Source: Candidatus Nomurabacteria bacterium (GTDB lineage: Bacteria > Patescibacteriota > Minisyncoccia > Phycocordibacterales > UBA9973). Taken from it: a stretch of DNA of 18,020 bases. The position numbers were made by a program, and so were the translations under genes. The notes below the pieces were generated by a model, which worked only from the letters and a program-made list of their open reading frames with translations, ran no database searches and was not told where the DNA came from. This document shows positions 5,754 through 13,159 of this stretch, one piece after another. The stretch covers positions 1,347-19,366 of the forward strand of contig CALRFB010000010.1 of the NCBI GenBank assembly GCA_943356455.1. Reading direction: 5' to 3'. Every line of letters begins with the position of its first letter. The first letter of the stretch is position 1.

Positions 5754-6731
5754 TTATTCTTGCCCGTCAAACATCTTGAGTATCAAATGCTCGAGTGGTG
5801 AGCCAATACCGTCGAGTACACGAGTGAGTGGGCTATGTTCATCGAGTGCTGGCAGTGCATCGACTTCGATCAAGTAAATTGCATCTGGAGTAACTAAAAA
5901 ATCCATTGTCGCATAGCCCTTGAGTCCGAATTTTTCAAACACATCGCGTGCAAGTTTTTCAAGTCCTTGGTTGAGTACGACATCTTTTTCACCAGCAAAG
6001 AAAGAACTCTTATATTCACCTGTTGTGCGTTTTTCTTCACTTAAAATCTTTTCGCCATGGAATATTTCAAGCGGTGGTGCAACATAGAGAGCTTGGTTGC
6101 GGAAATTTTGTGCTGCAAAAACGTGAACTTCCCTGCCCTTAACATGTGTTTCAGCCAAGATATCGTCTGTTGCGCCAAGAAGCTCAAAAACAGCCTTAAC
6201 AAGTTCTGGGTACGTTCCAGCATATCGAACAAGCTTGGAAGAACCGCCATGTGTTGGTTTGATAACCCAAGGTGGTGCGACATGTTGCCAGATTTCGCGT
6301 GCACCACGTTCGGCAAATTCTTCTCGCATGGCTTCTGGTACTGCACCAGCGTCAGGTATTACATATGCATCAGGTACGGCAATACCGAGTTCGGCTGCGA
6401 TTTGTCTCGAAACTCGTTTATCTAGCGTTCGGCCAATAGCTTCACTATCACTACCGTTATATGGAACACCAAGAGCTTCCAGGGCACGTTGAACACGTCC
6501 GTCTTCGCCGAGTTTGCCGTGAAGAGCAATAAAAACACCGTCGGCATATTCTGGAATACGTTCTATATCTGTCTCCTTGCCGTTCACATGAAAAACGCCG
6601 TCTTTGGTAACGAGCATGTCGACTGGTTCTATGCCGGCATTGCGAAGTGCAGCAATAACGCGTCCGCCAGTTTTGAGCGAAACATCGTATTCATCGCTCA
6701 TACCGCCGCGGATAATGCCGATCCTTTTCAT
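5754..6731 (-). CDS. ddl: D-alanine--D-alanine ligase-like ATP-grasp protein (divergent active site)
   Basis: By family, the cytoplasmic ligase making D-Ala-D-Ala for peptidoglycan; 325 residues, normal length. N-terminal motif RGGMSDEYDVSL (8-19) supplies the conserved Glu (E14). Then LHGKLGEDGRVQ (70-81), PYNGS (90-94), and the ATP-grasp core VIKPTHGGSS (156-165, K158 as ATP-binding Lys). The C-terminal metal and catalytic region is GYATMDF (272-278) with EVDALPALDEHSP (289-301). Metal ligands D277 and E289 are kept. Compared with E. coli DdlB, Arg255 becomes T275, Asn272 becomes D291 and oxyanion-hole Gly276 becomes A295. Fold and family are sure, but the acceptor substrate may differ. It lies 51 bases after uvrC on the same strand, probably co-transcribed. 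Confidence 0.88.
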   Translation of the reverse strand: MKRIGIIRGGMSDEYDVSLKTGGRVIAALRNAGIEPVDMLVTKDGVFHVNGKETDIERIPEYADGVFIALHGKLGEDGRVQRALEALGVPYNGSDSEAIGRTLDKRVSRQIAAELGIAVPDAYVIPDAGAVPEAMREEFAERGAREIWQHVAPPWVIKPTHGGSSKLVRYAGTYPELVKAVFELLGATDDILAETHVKGREVHVFAAQNFRNQALYVAPPLEIFHGEKILSEEKRTTGEYKSSFFAGEKDVVLNQGLEKLARDVFEKFGLKGYATMDFLVTPDAIYLIEVDALPALDEHSPLTRVLDGIGSPLEHLILKMFDGQE

Positions 6732-6782
6732 CTGTCTATTGTAACGGCATTATGGCGTCTTTCATAGTGGAAAGCTGTGTGT

Positions 6783-8048
6783 TTAACGTTTTCCTAGGCT
6801 TTTTTCTGCTCTTTTCTTCTTGTGGAAGGCGACCGCAAAACGGTGTGCCTCATCATTTACGAGCAAAATAGTTTGTTTATGAGGGATAATAATGGATTCT
6901 TTCCCTAGCAAGCCTTTGGGCTTATGCTTTTCATTTTTAACGACAGCAATAACTGGTATCGAGAGCCCAGCTTCTCGGATAACTGCTTCAGCAACTTTTT
7001 TTTGCACGTTGTTGCCGTCAACAACAATAGCTCGTGGCAATTCCCATTCTGGATGGTTGAATCGTCGCATCAGAACTTCTCGTAAAGCTGCGGGGTCGTT
7101 TGCACCCAGAACAGTTCTAATAATGAATTTTCGATAGTCATCTTTTTGTACGACACCATTTTCTGCCACGACCATAACACCGACCATGCTGGTACCAGAA
7201 ATGTGAGCGATATCGTATGCTTCAAAACGCATAAAGCTTCGTGTTTCCACTACCCGGTCGTCGCGCTTGAGTAGAGAAATATCCTGGATGTGGTTAAGGG
7301 CAAAAAGTTTATCTTTTACAATTTGTGCATCTTCAAATGCTTCTTCGAACGCAAGGTCTTGCATTTGCTTTTCGAGTGTGGTGCGAAGTTCAGCAAATTT
7401 TCCAGATAAAAAAAGTTTTATACGGGTAATATTTTCTTTATACTTTTTTTGCACTTCTTCTGTTCGTAAATCCGGCGCCAAACCTATCTGTCTATAGAAA
7501 ACTTCCCGATCTTTTTGGAGTGATGAAAAATCACGATACGGAAAAATACGGCGTAGAATCTTTAAACCTTCTCTGATCGCGGCACCAGACGGAAATGGAC
7601 CAAAAATTGCTTGTACTTTTTGACCCGTATTCCATTGCTTTCCTCGCGGAGCGTGGGGCAATATTTTTTTCTGCCAATCAATATCACGCTGACGCACCAA
7701 AAAAATCCGGGGAAAATCTTCTTTGGTTATAACGACACAGTTGTAACTCTTATTGTCCTTTTCGCGTGTATTGTATTTAGGTAAATGATGCTTGATGGCA
7801 TTGGTTTCTACAATGAGTGCTTCAAGTGCATTTTGACAAACTTCCCAGGTCACTGTTGTAGACAAAAAAACCATATCGACAAGCTTTGGTCCACGAGTAG
7901 CGATCAGGTCTGCGGAGAAATAGCTTCGTACGCGCTCACGTAGCGAAGTCGCTTTACCGATATAGAGGATCTTACCTTCACCTTCTCGAAAGTAGTAAAT
8001 TCCGGGAACTGATGGTAATCCCAAGACATCAAATTCTGACCTTGTCAT
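6783..8048 (-). CDS. uvrC: Excinuclease ABC subunit C, short form
   Basis: Endonuclease making the incisions in nucleotide excision repair. It has 421 residues against about 600 in the usual family. The GIY-YIG nuclease spans residues 14-95 (PGIYYF, ILYIGKA, R-rich helix, catalytic Glu E81 in EALIVETNAIK). A UVR motif for UvrB contact covers about 217-255 (LEKQMQDLAFEEAFEDAQIV). The RNase H-like domain from about 275 keeps the likely triad D279 (YDIAHISG), D344 (VVDGN) and H402 (NDEAHRFA). The C-terminal helix-hairpin-helix pair is absent. The four cysteines that hold a [4Fe-4S] cluster in E. coli UvrC are also absent: the matching region reads FPYRDFSSL ... FYRQIGLAPDL. Both nuclease sites appear intact. 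uvrA is 5 kb away; uvrB is not in the window. Confidence 0.92.
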   Translation of the reverse strand: MTRSEFDVLGLPSVPGIYYFREGEGKILYIGKATSLRERVRSYFSADLIATRGPKLVDMVFLSTTVTWEVCQNALEALIVETNAIKHHLPKYNTREKDNKSYNCVVITKEDFPRIFLVRQRDIDWQKKILPHAPRGKQWNTGQKVQAIFGPFPSGAAIREGLKILRRIFPYRDFSSLQKDREVFYRQIGLAPDLRTEEVQKKYKENITRIKLFLSGKFAELRTTLEKQMQDLAFEEAFEDAQIVKDKLFALNHIQDISLLKRDDRVVETRSFMRFEAYDIAHISGTSMVGVMVVAENGVVQKDDYRKFIIRTVLGANDPAALREVLMRRFNHPEWELPRAIVVDGNNVQKKVAEAVIREAGLSIPVIAVVKNEKHKPKGLLGKESIIIPHKQTILLVNDEAHRFAVAFHKKKRAEKSLGKR

Positions 8049-8085
8049 ACATAGAGATTAGCAGAAAATACCACATTTCGCCATA

Positions 8086-8114
8086 TTGCTTAAAAATGTC
8101 CAATCTGCTATAAT
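8086..8114 (+). promoter_or_regulatory. Promoter of the 160-aa gene
   Basis: -35 TTGCTT (8086-8091), 17-base spacer, perfect -10 TATAAT (8109-8114). Start site about 8121 leaves a leader of about 12 nt before the ATG at 8133 and excludes the upstream in-frame TTG at 8115, which lies against the -10 box. Confidence 0.75.
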
Positions 8115-8132
8115 TTGACAAAATTCATTCAT

Positions 8133-8615
8133 ATGTCTAAAACTAAAGCCCCGACACCTGTTCTGGGTGTCGTATTCTGTGCAAGCAATCTTGGTGGACA
8201 AATCGCACCCGCATTTATCGAAACTAAAATTGTTACTGGTCACGTTGCCCAATCACTACAAGGTGTGGAGACTTCCACAACATGTACTGTATTGGATTCA
8301 GATACCCAAGAAGCGGTTACGAATCTCTTACTCACAATTTTGAGAAGTGGAAATAACAGCATGACGTACAAAAAAGCATGCAACTATCTTTCACGAGACA
8401 TTATTGTATTATTGACGTTTGGTGGATACCTAGTCAGATCAGGTCAGTATGTAACTATTACATCGCTCACTCGGCAAACTGTTCGTGAATCACTTCATCG
8501 ACTCAGTAAAGAGTTCAATGCAAGTTGTGTCACCTATCCGCTCAAGACATGCGCACTCCTTTTGACTAAAAAAAAGTGTGTGCACGTATGGGGAAGAACA
8601 TATCTTTCCTTCTAA
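8133..8615 (+). CDS. Hypothetical protein, 160 aa
   Basis: Starts MSKTKAPTPVLG at the ATG 8133, chosen from the promoter position. Family not recognised. The N-terminal ~40 residues are small and hydrophobic (VLGVVFCASNLGGQIAP) without a typical signal peptide. The middle has a hydrophobic stretch (DIIVLLTFGGYLV, about 88-100) followed by ITSLTRQTVRESLHRLSKEF (about 109-128), which resembles the recognition part of a helix-turn-helix, so a DNA-binding role is possible but weakly supported. The C-terminus is basic and rich in Cys and aromatics. Single-gene unit between its own promoter and a terminator, divergent from uvrC and convergent with the propeller gene. Confidence 0.75.
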   Translation: MSKTKAPTPVLGVVFCASNLGGQIAPAFIETKIVTGHVAQSLQGVETSTTCTVLDSDTQEAVTNLLLTILRSGNNSMTYKKACNYLSRDIIVLLTFGGYLVRSGQYVTITSLTRQTVRESLHRLSKEFNASCVTYPLKTCALLLTKKKCVHVWGRTYLSF

Positions 8616-8618
8616 ACC

Positions 8619-8642
8619 AAAGGCGCCTACTGCGCCTTTTTT
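8619..8642. terminator. Bidirectional terminator between convergent genes
   Basis: AAAGGCGC (8619-8626) pairs with GCGCCTTT (8632-8639), loop CTACT, with T runs on the plus strand and A-rich flank on the other side. It serves the 160-aa gene and possibly the propeller gene, which ends at 8642. Confidence 0.8.
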
Positions 8643-11600
8643 TATTGCTTGAACTTTATTTTTTTATTAATCACACCCTTAGCCGCTTCAAATGAATCTG
8701 ATGTATGTATCATAGAATATGACTCATCGTCATTTTTTTGTTCAACAGTTGCAAAATATGTTCCCTTTGGTGCGAGTGCATAGTAGCGTCCGTATTTGTC
8801 GAGAACTTTTTTTGAAATCAATGTTTTGAGACCTGTCGTATAGAATTTAACGACTCCAAATGGCACTGGCTTCCCAGTTGCTAGGACAGCACCGTACGCA
8901 GGTTTTGCTACGATAAACTGCCGAAAGATAAATAGTGCGACATAGAGAGCCAACGTACCGATGGTAAGTGGAGATTGTTCCACCGTTAGCACATACATTG
9001 ATGCCGCAAAACCGATGTAAAAAATAATGTTCAAAACCAGGGCTTTCATGTGTGCGAAATCGGCATGCTTTTTTGCTAATCCTTTTTCGCGTTTTGCATA
9101 TTCGTTCCAATCAAAATGAAGTGGGTCAAGTGGAATATTTTTAGTGATAACTTCACCCTCCTCATGAACTTCAAAATAATCACCGAAGTAGAGATCGGCG
9201 TATATATTGTCGAAGCGTGTACCAGATAATTTACGTGAAGGAAATACATAATTCGTTTTATTGGCCACGATGCGATACATACCTGGTTGCACCATAAATC
9301 CATATCGACCTTCAAGGTCTGTGATTGCAGTCGCAACTTCTTTGCCATTTTGATCGTAGAGTAATACGTATGCCGGATCGAGTGGCAACTTGGTCACAGC
9401 ATCAAACACAACACCCCAGTGTCTAACTTTTTTATTAAAACCAAGTGCGCCAAGAATCAATTGCCAAATGCGTTGTGGCACAAATGCGAGTTCTGAAAGT
9501 GTAATTGCTCCAGCAAATAAACTTGAAAGTAATGCGAGTATACCGGCAATAAGTCCAATAATGCTTACAGTCTGACCTGGTCCGGAAGAAACACCGCCTG
9601 TTTGCGGTAGCGTTGCAATACCGCCACCTCCACCAGGATTTTCAATAATCGGAATAGGCGTACATATTCCTAGAGTCTCCGTGTGCCCGTACGGTACTGA
9701 AGTTTGAATACCCGAAATGTTTGTGCAGATGTCTGATGGTTGAGGGTATACACATACACCAGCTTGGTTGTAGTTGGTTGCCGCCGGCTCCATACAAAGA
9801 GTAGGTGGCGGGACTATGACTGTCGTACATCCAGGGAGATTTGGATTTGTTGCACATGTTTCAACTACTTCTGTCGGCGTATAGTTGATCGTCAATGTTT
9901 TTGACGTTTGAATACCGTGGTTGTTGTATGCTGTAACAACGAGAGTATTTGATCCGGGCGAAAGAATAAGTGGTGGTGTCGTCCACGACAATGTACCGCT
10001 CGCCGAAAGTGCAGGGGCGCCTCGGTACGAATACAGAACTGTCGTTATGGTTCCCCGATCAGAAGCGGTACCGCTCACAACAACAGAATTTCCTGTCAGT
10101 GTAACTGTTCCGCCTGGTGCTGGGGAAAGTATAGTTAGAATCGGTGCGTCGTATGTACAAGGCGGTGATTGTCCGAAATTGTTAGCTTGTACATCATCGC
10201 ATGGTGGCAAACCTGTTCCGCCACCGCCTCCACCTGCTGGAGCAGACACTACCACAGAGTAGGACTGTTGGTTTGAACGAAAACCTCCTGCGTCTGCAAT
10301 AGTATCTACTGCTCTAACAATAAAATTATACGTCCCAGCAACAGTTGGTGTTCCAATAATTCCGGTTGCATCAAACGTTAAACCTGGAGGCATTGTTCCA
10401 GAAACTAATTCGAAAGATACAGTACCTAAACTTCCAGTGGTTGTAAGGGTGTTTGTGTATGATGTACCAGTAATCCCAGTTCCAGTGATACTGGTAGTAG
10501 TAAGTGCTACAAAATCATACTGTAGGACACGATTGTTCGTCGTATCGGCAATGTATAAAAAGGTATTGCTTGGATCAAAAATCGCACGTGTGGGTCCGTG
10601 CAACAATGTTGCTGAAGTTCCAGAAGATGAACCTGCGAAATTCATTTGACCGATAACAGCAACAGCATTTTCGCCGTTAGTGATTGTTGAAACATCGTAT
10701 GTCGTTAGTCGGTTACCACTCCCGTCAACAACAAAAAGGAAATTATTTTCAGCATCGTATGCCAACCCCGACGGATCACTCAAGCCGGATTGTGAAATAA
10801 CGTTATTGCTTGTTGTAAACAATGTTTGCCCCAGAACAGCTGTGGCGGGTAAGCTAAACGTATCGTTAGTGATTTGTGTTGTATCATATACTAACACTCG
10901 ACTATTCCTAGGGTCAGTAATGTATAGCAAACGACTATCTGTCGCATAGAGCAAGCTTTCTGGTTCATTGAACGTTGTCGCAGTCGTTCCGGTCGTATTT
11001 GCTGTATAGTTCGCTTGACCAATAACTGCCATGGCGGGCATATTTGTTGTAGTTAACGTCCCAATATCATACACAGTGACACGAGTACTTTTCGTGTCGG
11101 CTACAATTAAGCGGTTCGAAACAGTATCCACTGTTACATCGGTAGGATTTGTTAGACTATTTTGAGTAGTACCAGCCGATGTGCCTGTAGTAAAATTTGT
11201 TTGGCCAATTACCGCAACTGCCGCTTCACCATTTGTAATGCTTTCGACATCGTATGCTAAAACACGATTATTGCCATCATCAGCAACAAAAAGGTATTGC
11301 GTCCCTGAAGGTGCATGCCAATATATAAGACCTTTGGGAGAAGTTAATCCTGTAGCAGTGGTGGCGACAACACGACTAGTAAAATCGGATTGTCCCAAAA
11401 CAAAATCGGCTCCAAAATTGGTGATCGTATTATCGGCTTCCAAATTAAAAACTAAAACACGATTGTTGTCTTTGTCGGCAACAAATAAACGATGATTTTC
11501 TGTATCGAGAGCGACGCCCGCTGGAGAACGTAGTCCATATTCACTTATAACGGGAGCACCACTGTTTATTGCTGAGGTTGTAAAATCTGGTGAAAACTCA

Positions 11601-13072
11601 TTGTAGGCATATGAAGTTGCAAGCGACAACTGGCCAAAAACATCTACGGAACTAGCGTAGTTTGCGGGTGTCGCGGTATGGAAAACAAGCAATCTGTTAT
11701 TGTGTGAATCTGCAACAACTACATTATCGGTTCCACTTATATACGTCAGGTGGTACGGATACGACATTTTTTTTGCATCGGCACCACTTCCAACTGTTGT
11801 AAAGTCCGGTTGACCATATACACAAGATGCATTCATGCCTGTTGCAATACCCGTCGATGTTGCACCACAAACTACTTGTGGTGCACTACCGTTTGGTCGT
11901 ATGTCATACGCTAAAACACGTGAGTAATCTACATCGCTTACGTATAGCAACTGATGAGTTATATCCAAGGTGACACCAACTGGACTAAAAGAGCTATTTT
12001 GACGAGGTGTTTCGTCATACGGACCACCCGCATTGAGAGGATCTAACCAGTTGAACGAGGTCAGGTCGGGTTTACCCAGAGCATACAGAGCATTATCTCC
12101 AGCAGTTGTCGTTTCAACATTTGAAGTATCAAATACGACAACACGGCCATCGTCATCATCTGCTACATAAAGTAACCCGGTTGTACCGTCGAAAGCGAGA
12201 CCACGAGGTGAGTATAACGTTCGAGCAGACGGAACTCCTGCCCCGTAAGTAACATCGTCCCAACCATTTAAAAAACCATCGAAATCTAGCTGTCCATATA
12301 CATGAAAAGCGTCTGGGCCATTTGCTGTGAGTTCCGAAATACCAGCATGAAAAACTGTCACCCTATTGGCTTGTACTTGAGATACATAGAGATTGCCTGT
12401 TGCGTTGTCGTACGCCAAACCTTCTGGACCTAGTAGTGTTCCTGCTGTAGTCGATATGGCAGATGAATTTAAGTCTGTTGTTCCTATTGCACACGATGCA
12501 GTCATGCCGTTTGCAATACCACTTGTAGTGATACCACAACTGGTTTGATCGGCACTGCCTGCGGGTCGAACATCGTAAACCATGACGCGGGTGTTTGAAA
12601 AATCAGCGACAAATAATCTTTGACTTACGGAATCATACGCGAGCCCCAGTGGTCCCGATAAACCGTACTGACTGGTACCAGTAGCATGAGAAATAAAATC
12701 AGATTGTCCAAGAACATAGTCTGCGGTGTAATAGTCTATATCTGTGTCGTTGAGGTTATAGACCAATACTCGATTATTTCCTGAATCTGAAACAAAGAGG
12801 TAGTTGCGCGCGACGTCGTACGCAGTTGATCCTACTGTGTTGAAACCTATAGCGCCTACTGTGGGACTCGTGCCGTTGTCGGCACTATTGGTTGTGTAAT
12901 CGACATTTGCAGAATTAATTGTGGTAACTGGAAATTGACCGAGGAGTGCACTGGCGTTTAACATTGTATTGGAAGCTCGGAGTAATTGAATAGGTAATTT
13001 GGATACTAAAAACACAGCGAGTGCAATTCCCGCAATGTACAAAAGTATTTTCCGATCTCTTCGGATTTTCAT
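8642..13072 (-). CDS. Giant envelope protein: 12 NHL-like blades, Ig-like region, internal LPQTG, transmembrane and cytoplasmic domains
   Basis: 1476 residues from the ATG at 13072; the longer frame from a TTG at 13096 would overlap the -10 box. A hydrophobic signal/anchor segment (ILLYIAGIALAVFLVSKL, about 9-26) directs export. Residues about 85-855 hold twelve repeats with the core LFVAD..NNRVLVYD and a following GQ.DF, as in NHL beta-propellers. A putative Ig (He-PIG-like) domain follows (about 860-942, SGTMPPGLTFD), then a Gly run, a second Ig-like region (about 975-1065), and two Cys-bounded A-x-N motifs (CDDVQANNFGQSPPCTY and CMEPAATNYNQAGVCVY). LPQTGG is at 1155-1160, next to a membrane helix (about 1169-1190). 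Then come a carboxypeptidase-regulatory-like domain, two helices (about 1345-1388) and another such fold. Probably a surface adhesin or host-contact protein; ligand unknown. Confidence 0.85.
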   Translation of the reverse strand: MKIRRDRKILLYIAGIALAVFLVSKLPIQLLRASNTMLNASALLGQFPVTTINSANVDYTTNSADNGTSPTVGAIGFNTVGSTAYDVARNYLFVSDSGNNRVLVYNLNDTDIDYYTADYVLGQSDFISHATGTSQYGLSGPLGLAYDSVSQRLFVADFSNTRVMVYDVRPAGSADQTSCGITTSGIANGMTASCAIGTTDLNSSAISTTAGTLLGPEGLAYDNATGNLYVSQVQANRVTVFHAGISELTANGPDAFHVYGQLDFDGFLNGWDDVTYGAGVPSARTLYSPRGLAFDGTTGLLYVADDDDGRVVVFDTSNVETTTAGDNALYALGKPDLTSFNWLDPLNAGGPYDETPRQNSSFSPVGVTLDITHQLLYVSDVDYSRVLAYDIRPNGSAPQVVCGATSTGIATGMNASCVYGQPDFTTVGSGADAKKMSYPYHLTYISGTDNVVVADSHNNRLLVFHTATPANYASSVDVFGQLSLATSYAYNEFSPDFTTSAINSGAPVISEYGLRSPAGVALDTENHRLFVADKDNNRVLVFNLEADNTITNFGADFVLGQSDFTSRVVATTATGLTSPKGLIYWHAPSGTQYLFVADDGNNRVLAYDVESITNGEAAVAVIGQTNFTTGTSAGTTQNSLTNPTDVTVDTVSNRLIVADTKSTRVTVYDIGTLTTTNMPAMAVIGQANYTANTTGTTATTFNEPESLLYATDSRLLYITDPRNSRVLVYDTTQITNDTFSLPATAVLGQTLFTTSNNVISQSGLSDPSGLAYDAENNFLFVVDGSGNRLTTYDVSTITNGENAVAVIGQMNFAGSSSGTSATLLHGPTRAIFDPSNTFLYIADTTNNRVLQYDFVALTTTSITGTGITGTSYTNTLTTTGSLGTVSFELVSGTMPPGLTFDATGIIGTPTVAGTYNFIVRAVDTIADAGGFRSNQQSYSVVVSAPAGGGGGGTGLPPCDDVQANNFGQSPPCTYDAPILTILSPAPGGTVTLTGNSVVVSGTASDRGTITTVLYSYRGAPALSASGTLSWTTPPLILSPGSNTLVVTAYNNHGIQTSKTLTINYTPTEVVETCATNPNLPGCTTVIVPPPTLCMEPAATNYNQAGVCVYPQPSDICTNISGIQTSVPYGHTETLGICTPIPIIENPGGGGGIATLPQTGGVSSGPGQTVSIIGLIAGILALLSSLFAGAITLSELAFVPQRIWQLILGALGFNKKVRHWGVVFDAVTKLPLDPAYVLLYDQNGKEVATAITDLEGRYGFMVQPGMYRIVANKTNYVFPSRKLSGTRFDNIYADLYFGDYFEVHEEGEVITKNIPLDPLHFDWNEYAKREKGLAKKHADFAHMKALVLNIIFYIGFAASMYVLTVEQSPLTIGTLALYVALFIFRQFIVAKPAYGAVLATGKPVPFGVVKFYTTGLKTLISKKVLDKYGRYYALAPKGTYFATVEQKNDDESYSMIHTSDSFEAAKGVINKKIKFKQ
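9593..9610 (-). other. Internal LPQTGG sorting-like motif within the propeller protein
   Basis: Codes for L-P-Q-T-G-G, followed by a short Gly/Ser linker and a hydrophobic helix, as in sortase substrates. Unlike them, it is followed by some 315 further residues with two more helices instead of a short basic tail. Confidence 0.6.
10517..12817 (-). repeat. Coding repeats: 12 NHL-like propeller blades
   Basis: Twelve copies of the motif [LF]-[FY]-[VI]-[AS]-D-x3-[NS]-R-[VL]-x-[VA]-[YF], mostly followed after 15-35 residues by V-[LIY]-G-Q-x-[DN]-F. Twelve blades fit two six-bladed propellers. Blades 1 and 7 both end ADYVLGQSDF/ADFVLGQSDF, which suits duplication of a six-blade unit. Blades 2 and 5 share an insertion with two cysteines spaced 15 residues apart. 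DNA identity between copies is moderate, so the expansion is old. Confidence 0.75.
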
Positions 13073-13078
13073 TCTGTA

Positions 13079-13103
13079 AGTATAGCAAATAGCCAAGGCT
13101 ATT
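13079..13103 (-). promoter_or_regulatory. Promoter of the propeller gene with operator-like inverted repeat
   Basis: -10 TATACT (13084-13079) lies only 6 bases from the ATG at 13072, predicting a leaderless mRNA. Directly upstream, AATAGCC (13088-13094) and GGCTATT (13097-13103) form a perfect 7-bp inverted repeat across the spacer and -35 zone, where no good -35 is seen. This suits a repressor or activator site. Confidence 0.45.
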
Positions 13104-13159
13104 TTGGTGAGTTTTCCCCTATTTTACTTTTCTTATGTTTTGCCATACCACCCATAGTG

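Noticed and set aside
8058..8252. Small minus-strand frame overlapping the start of the 160-aa gene
   Set aside because: It is antisense to a promoter and a better-supported gene, and has no recognisable features.
13073..13096. Start of the propeller protein at TTG 13096
   Set aside because: This codon lies in the operator-like repeat upstream of the -10 box; the ATG at 13072 is followed by a standard basic-plus-hydrophobic signal segment.
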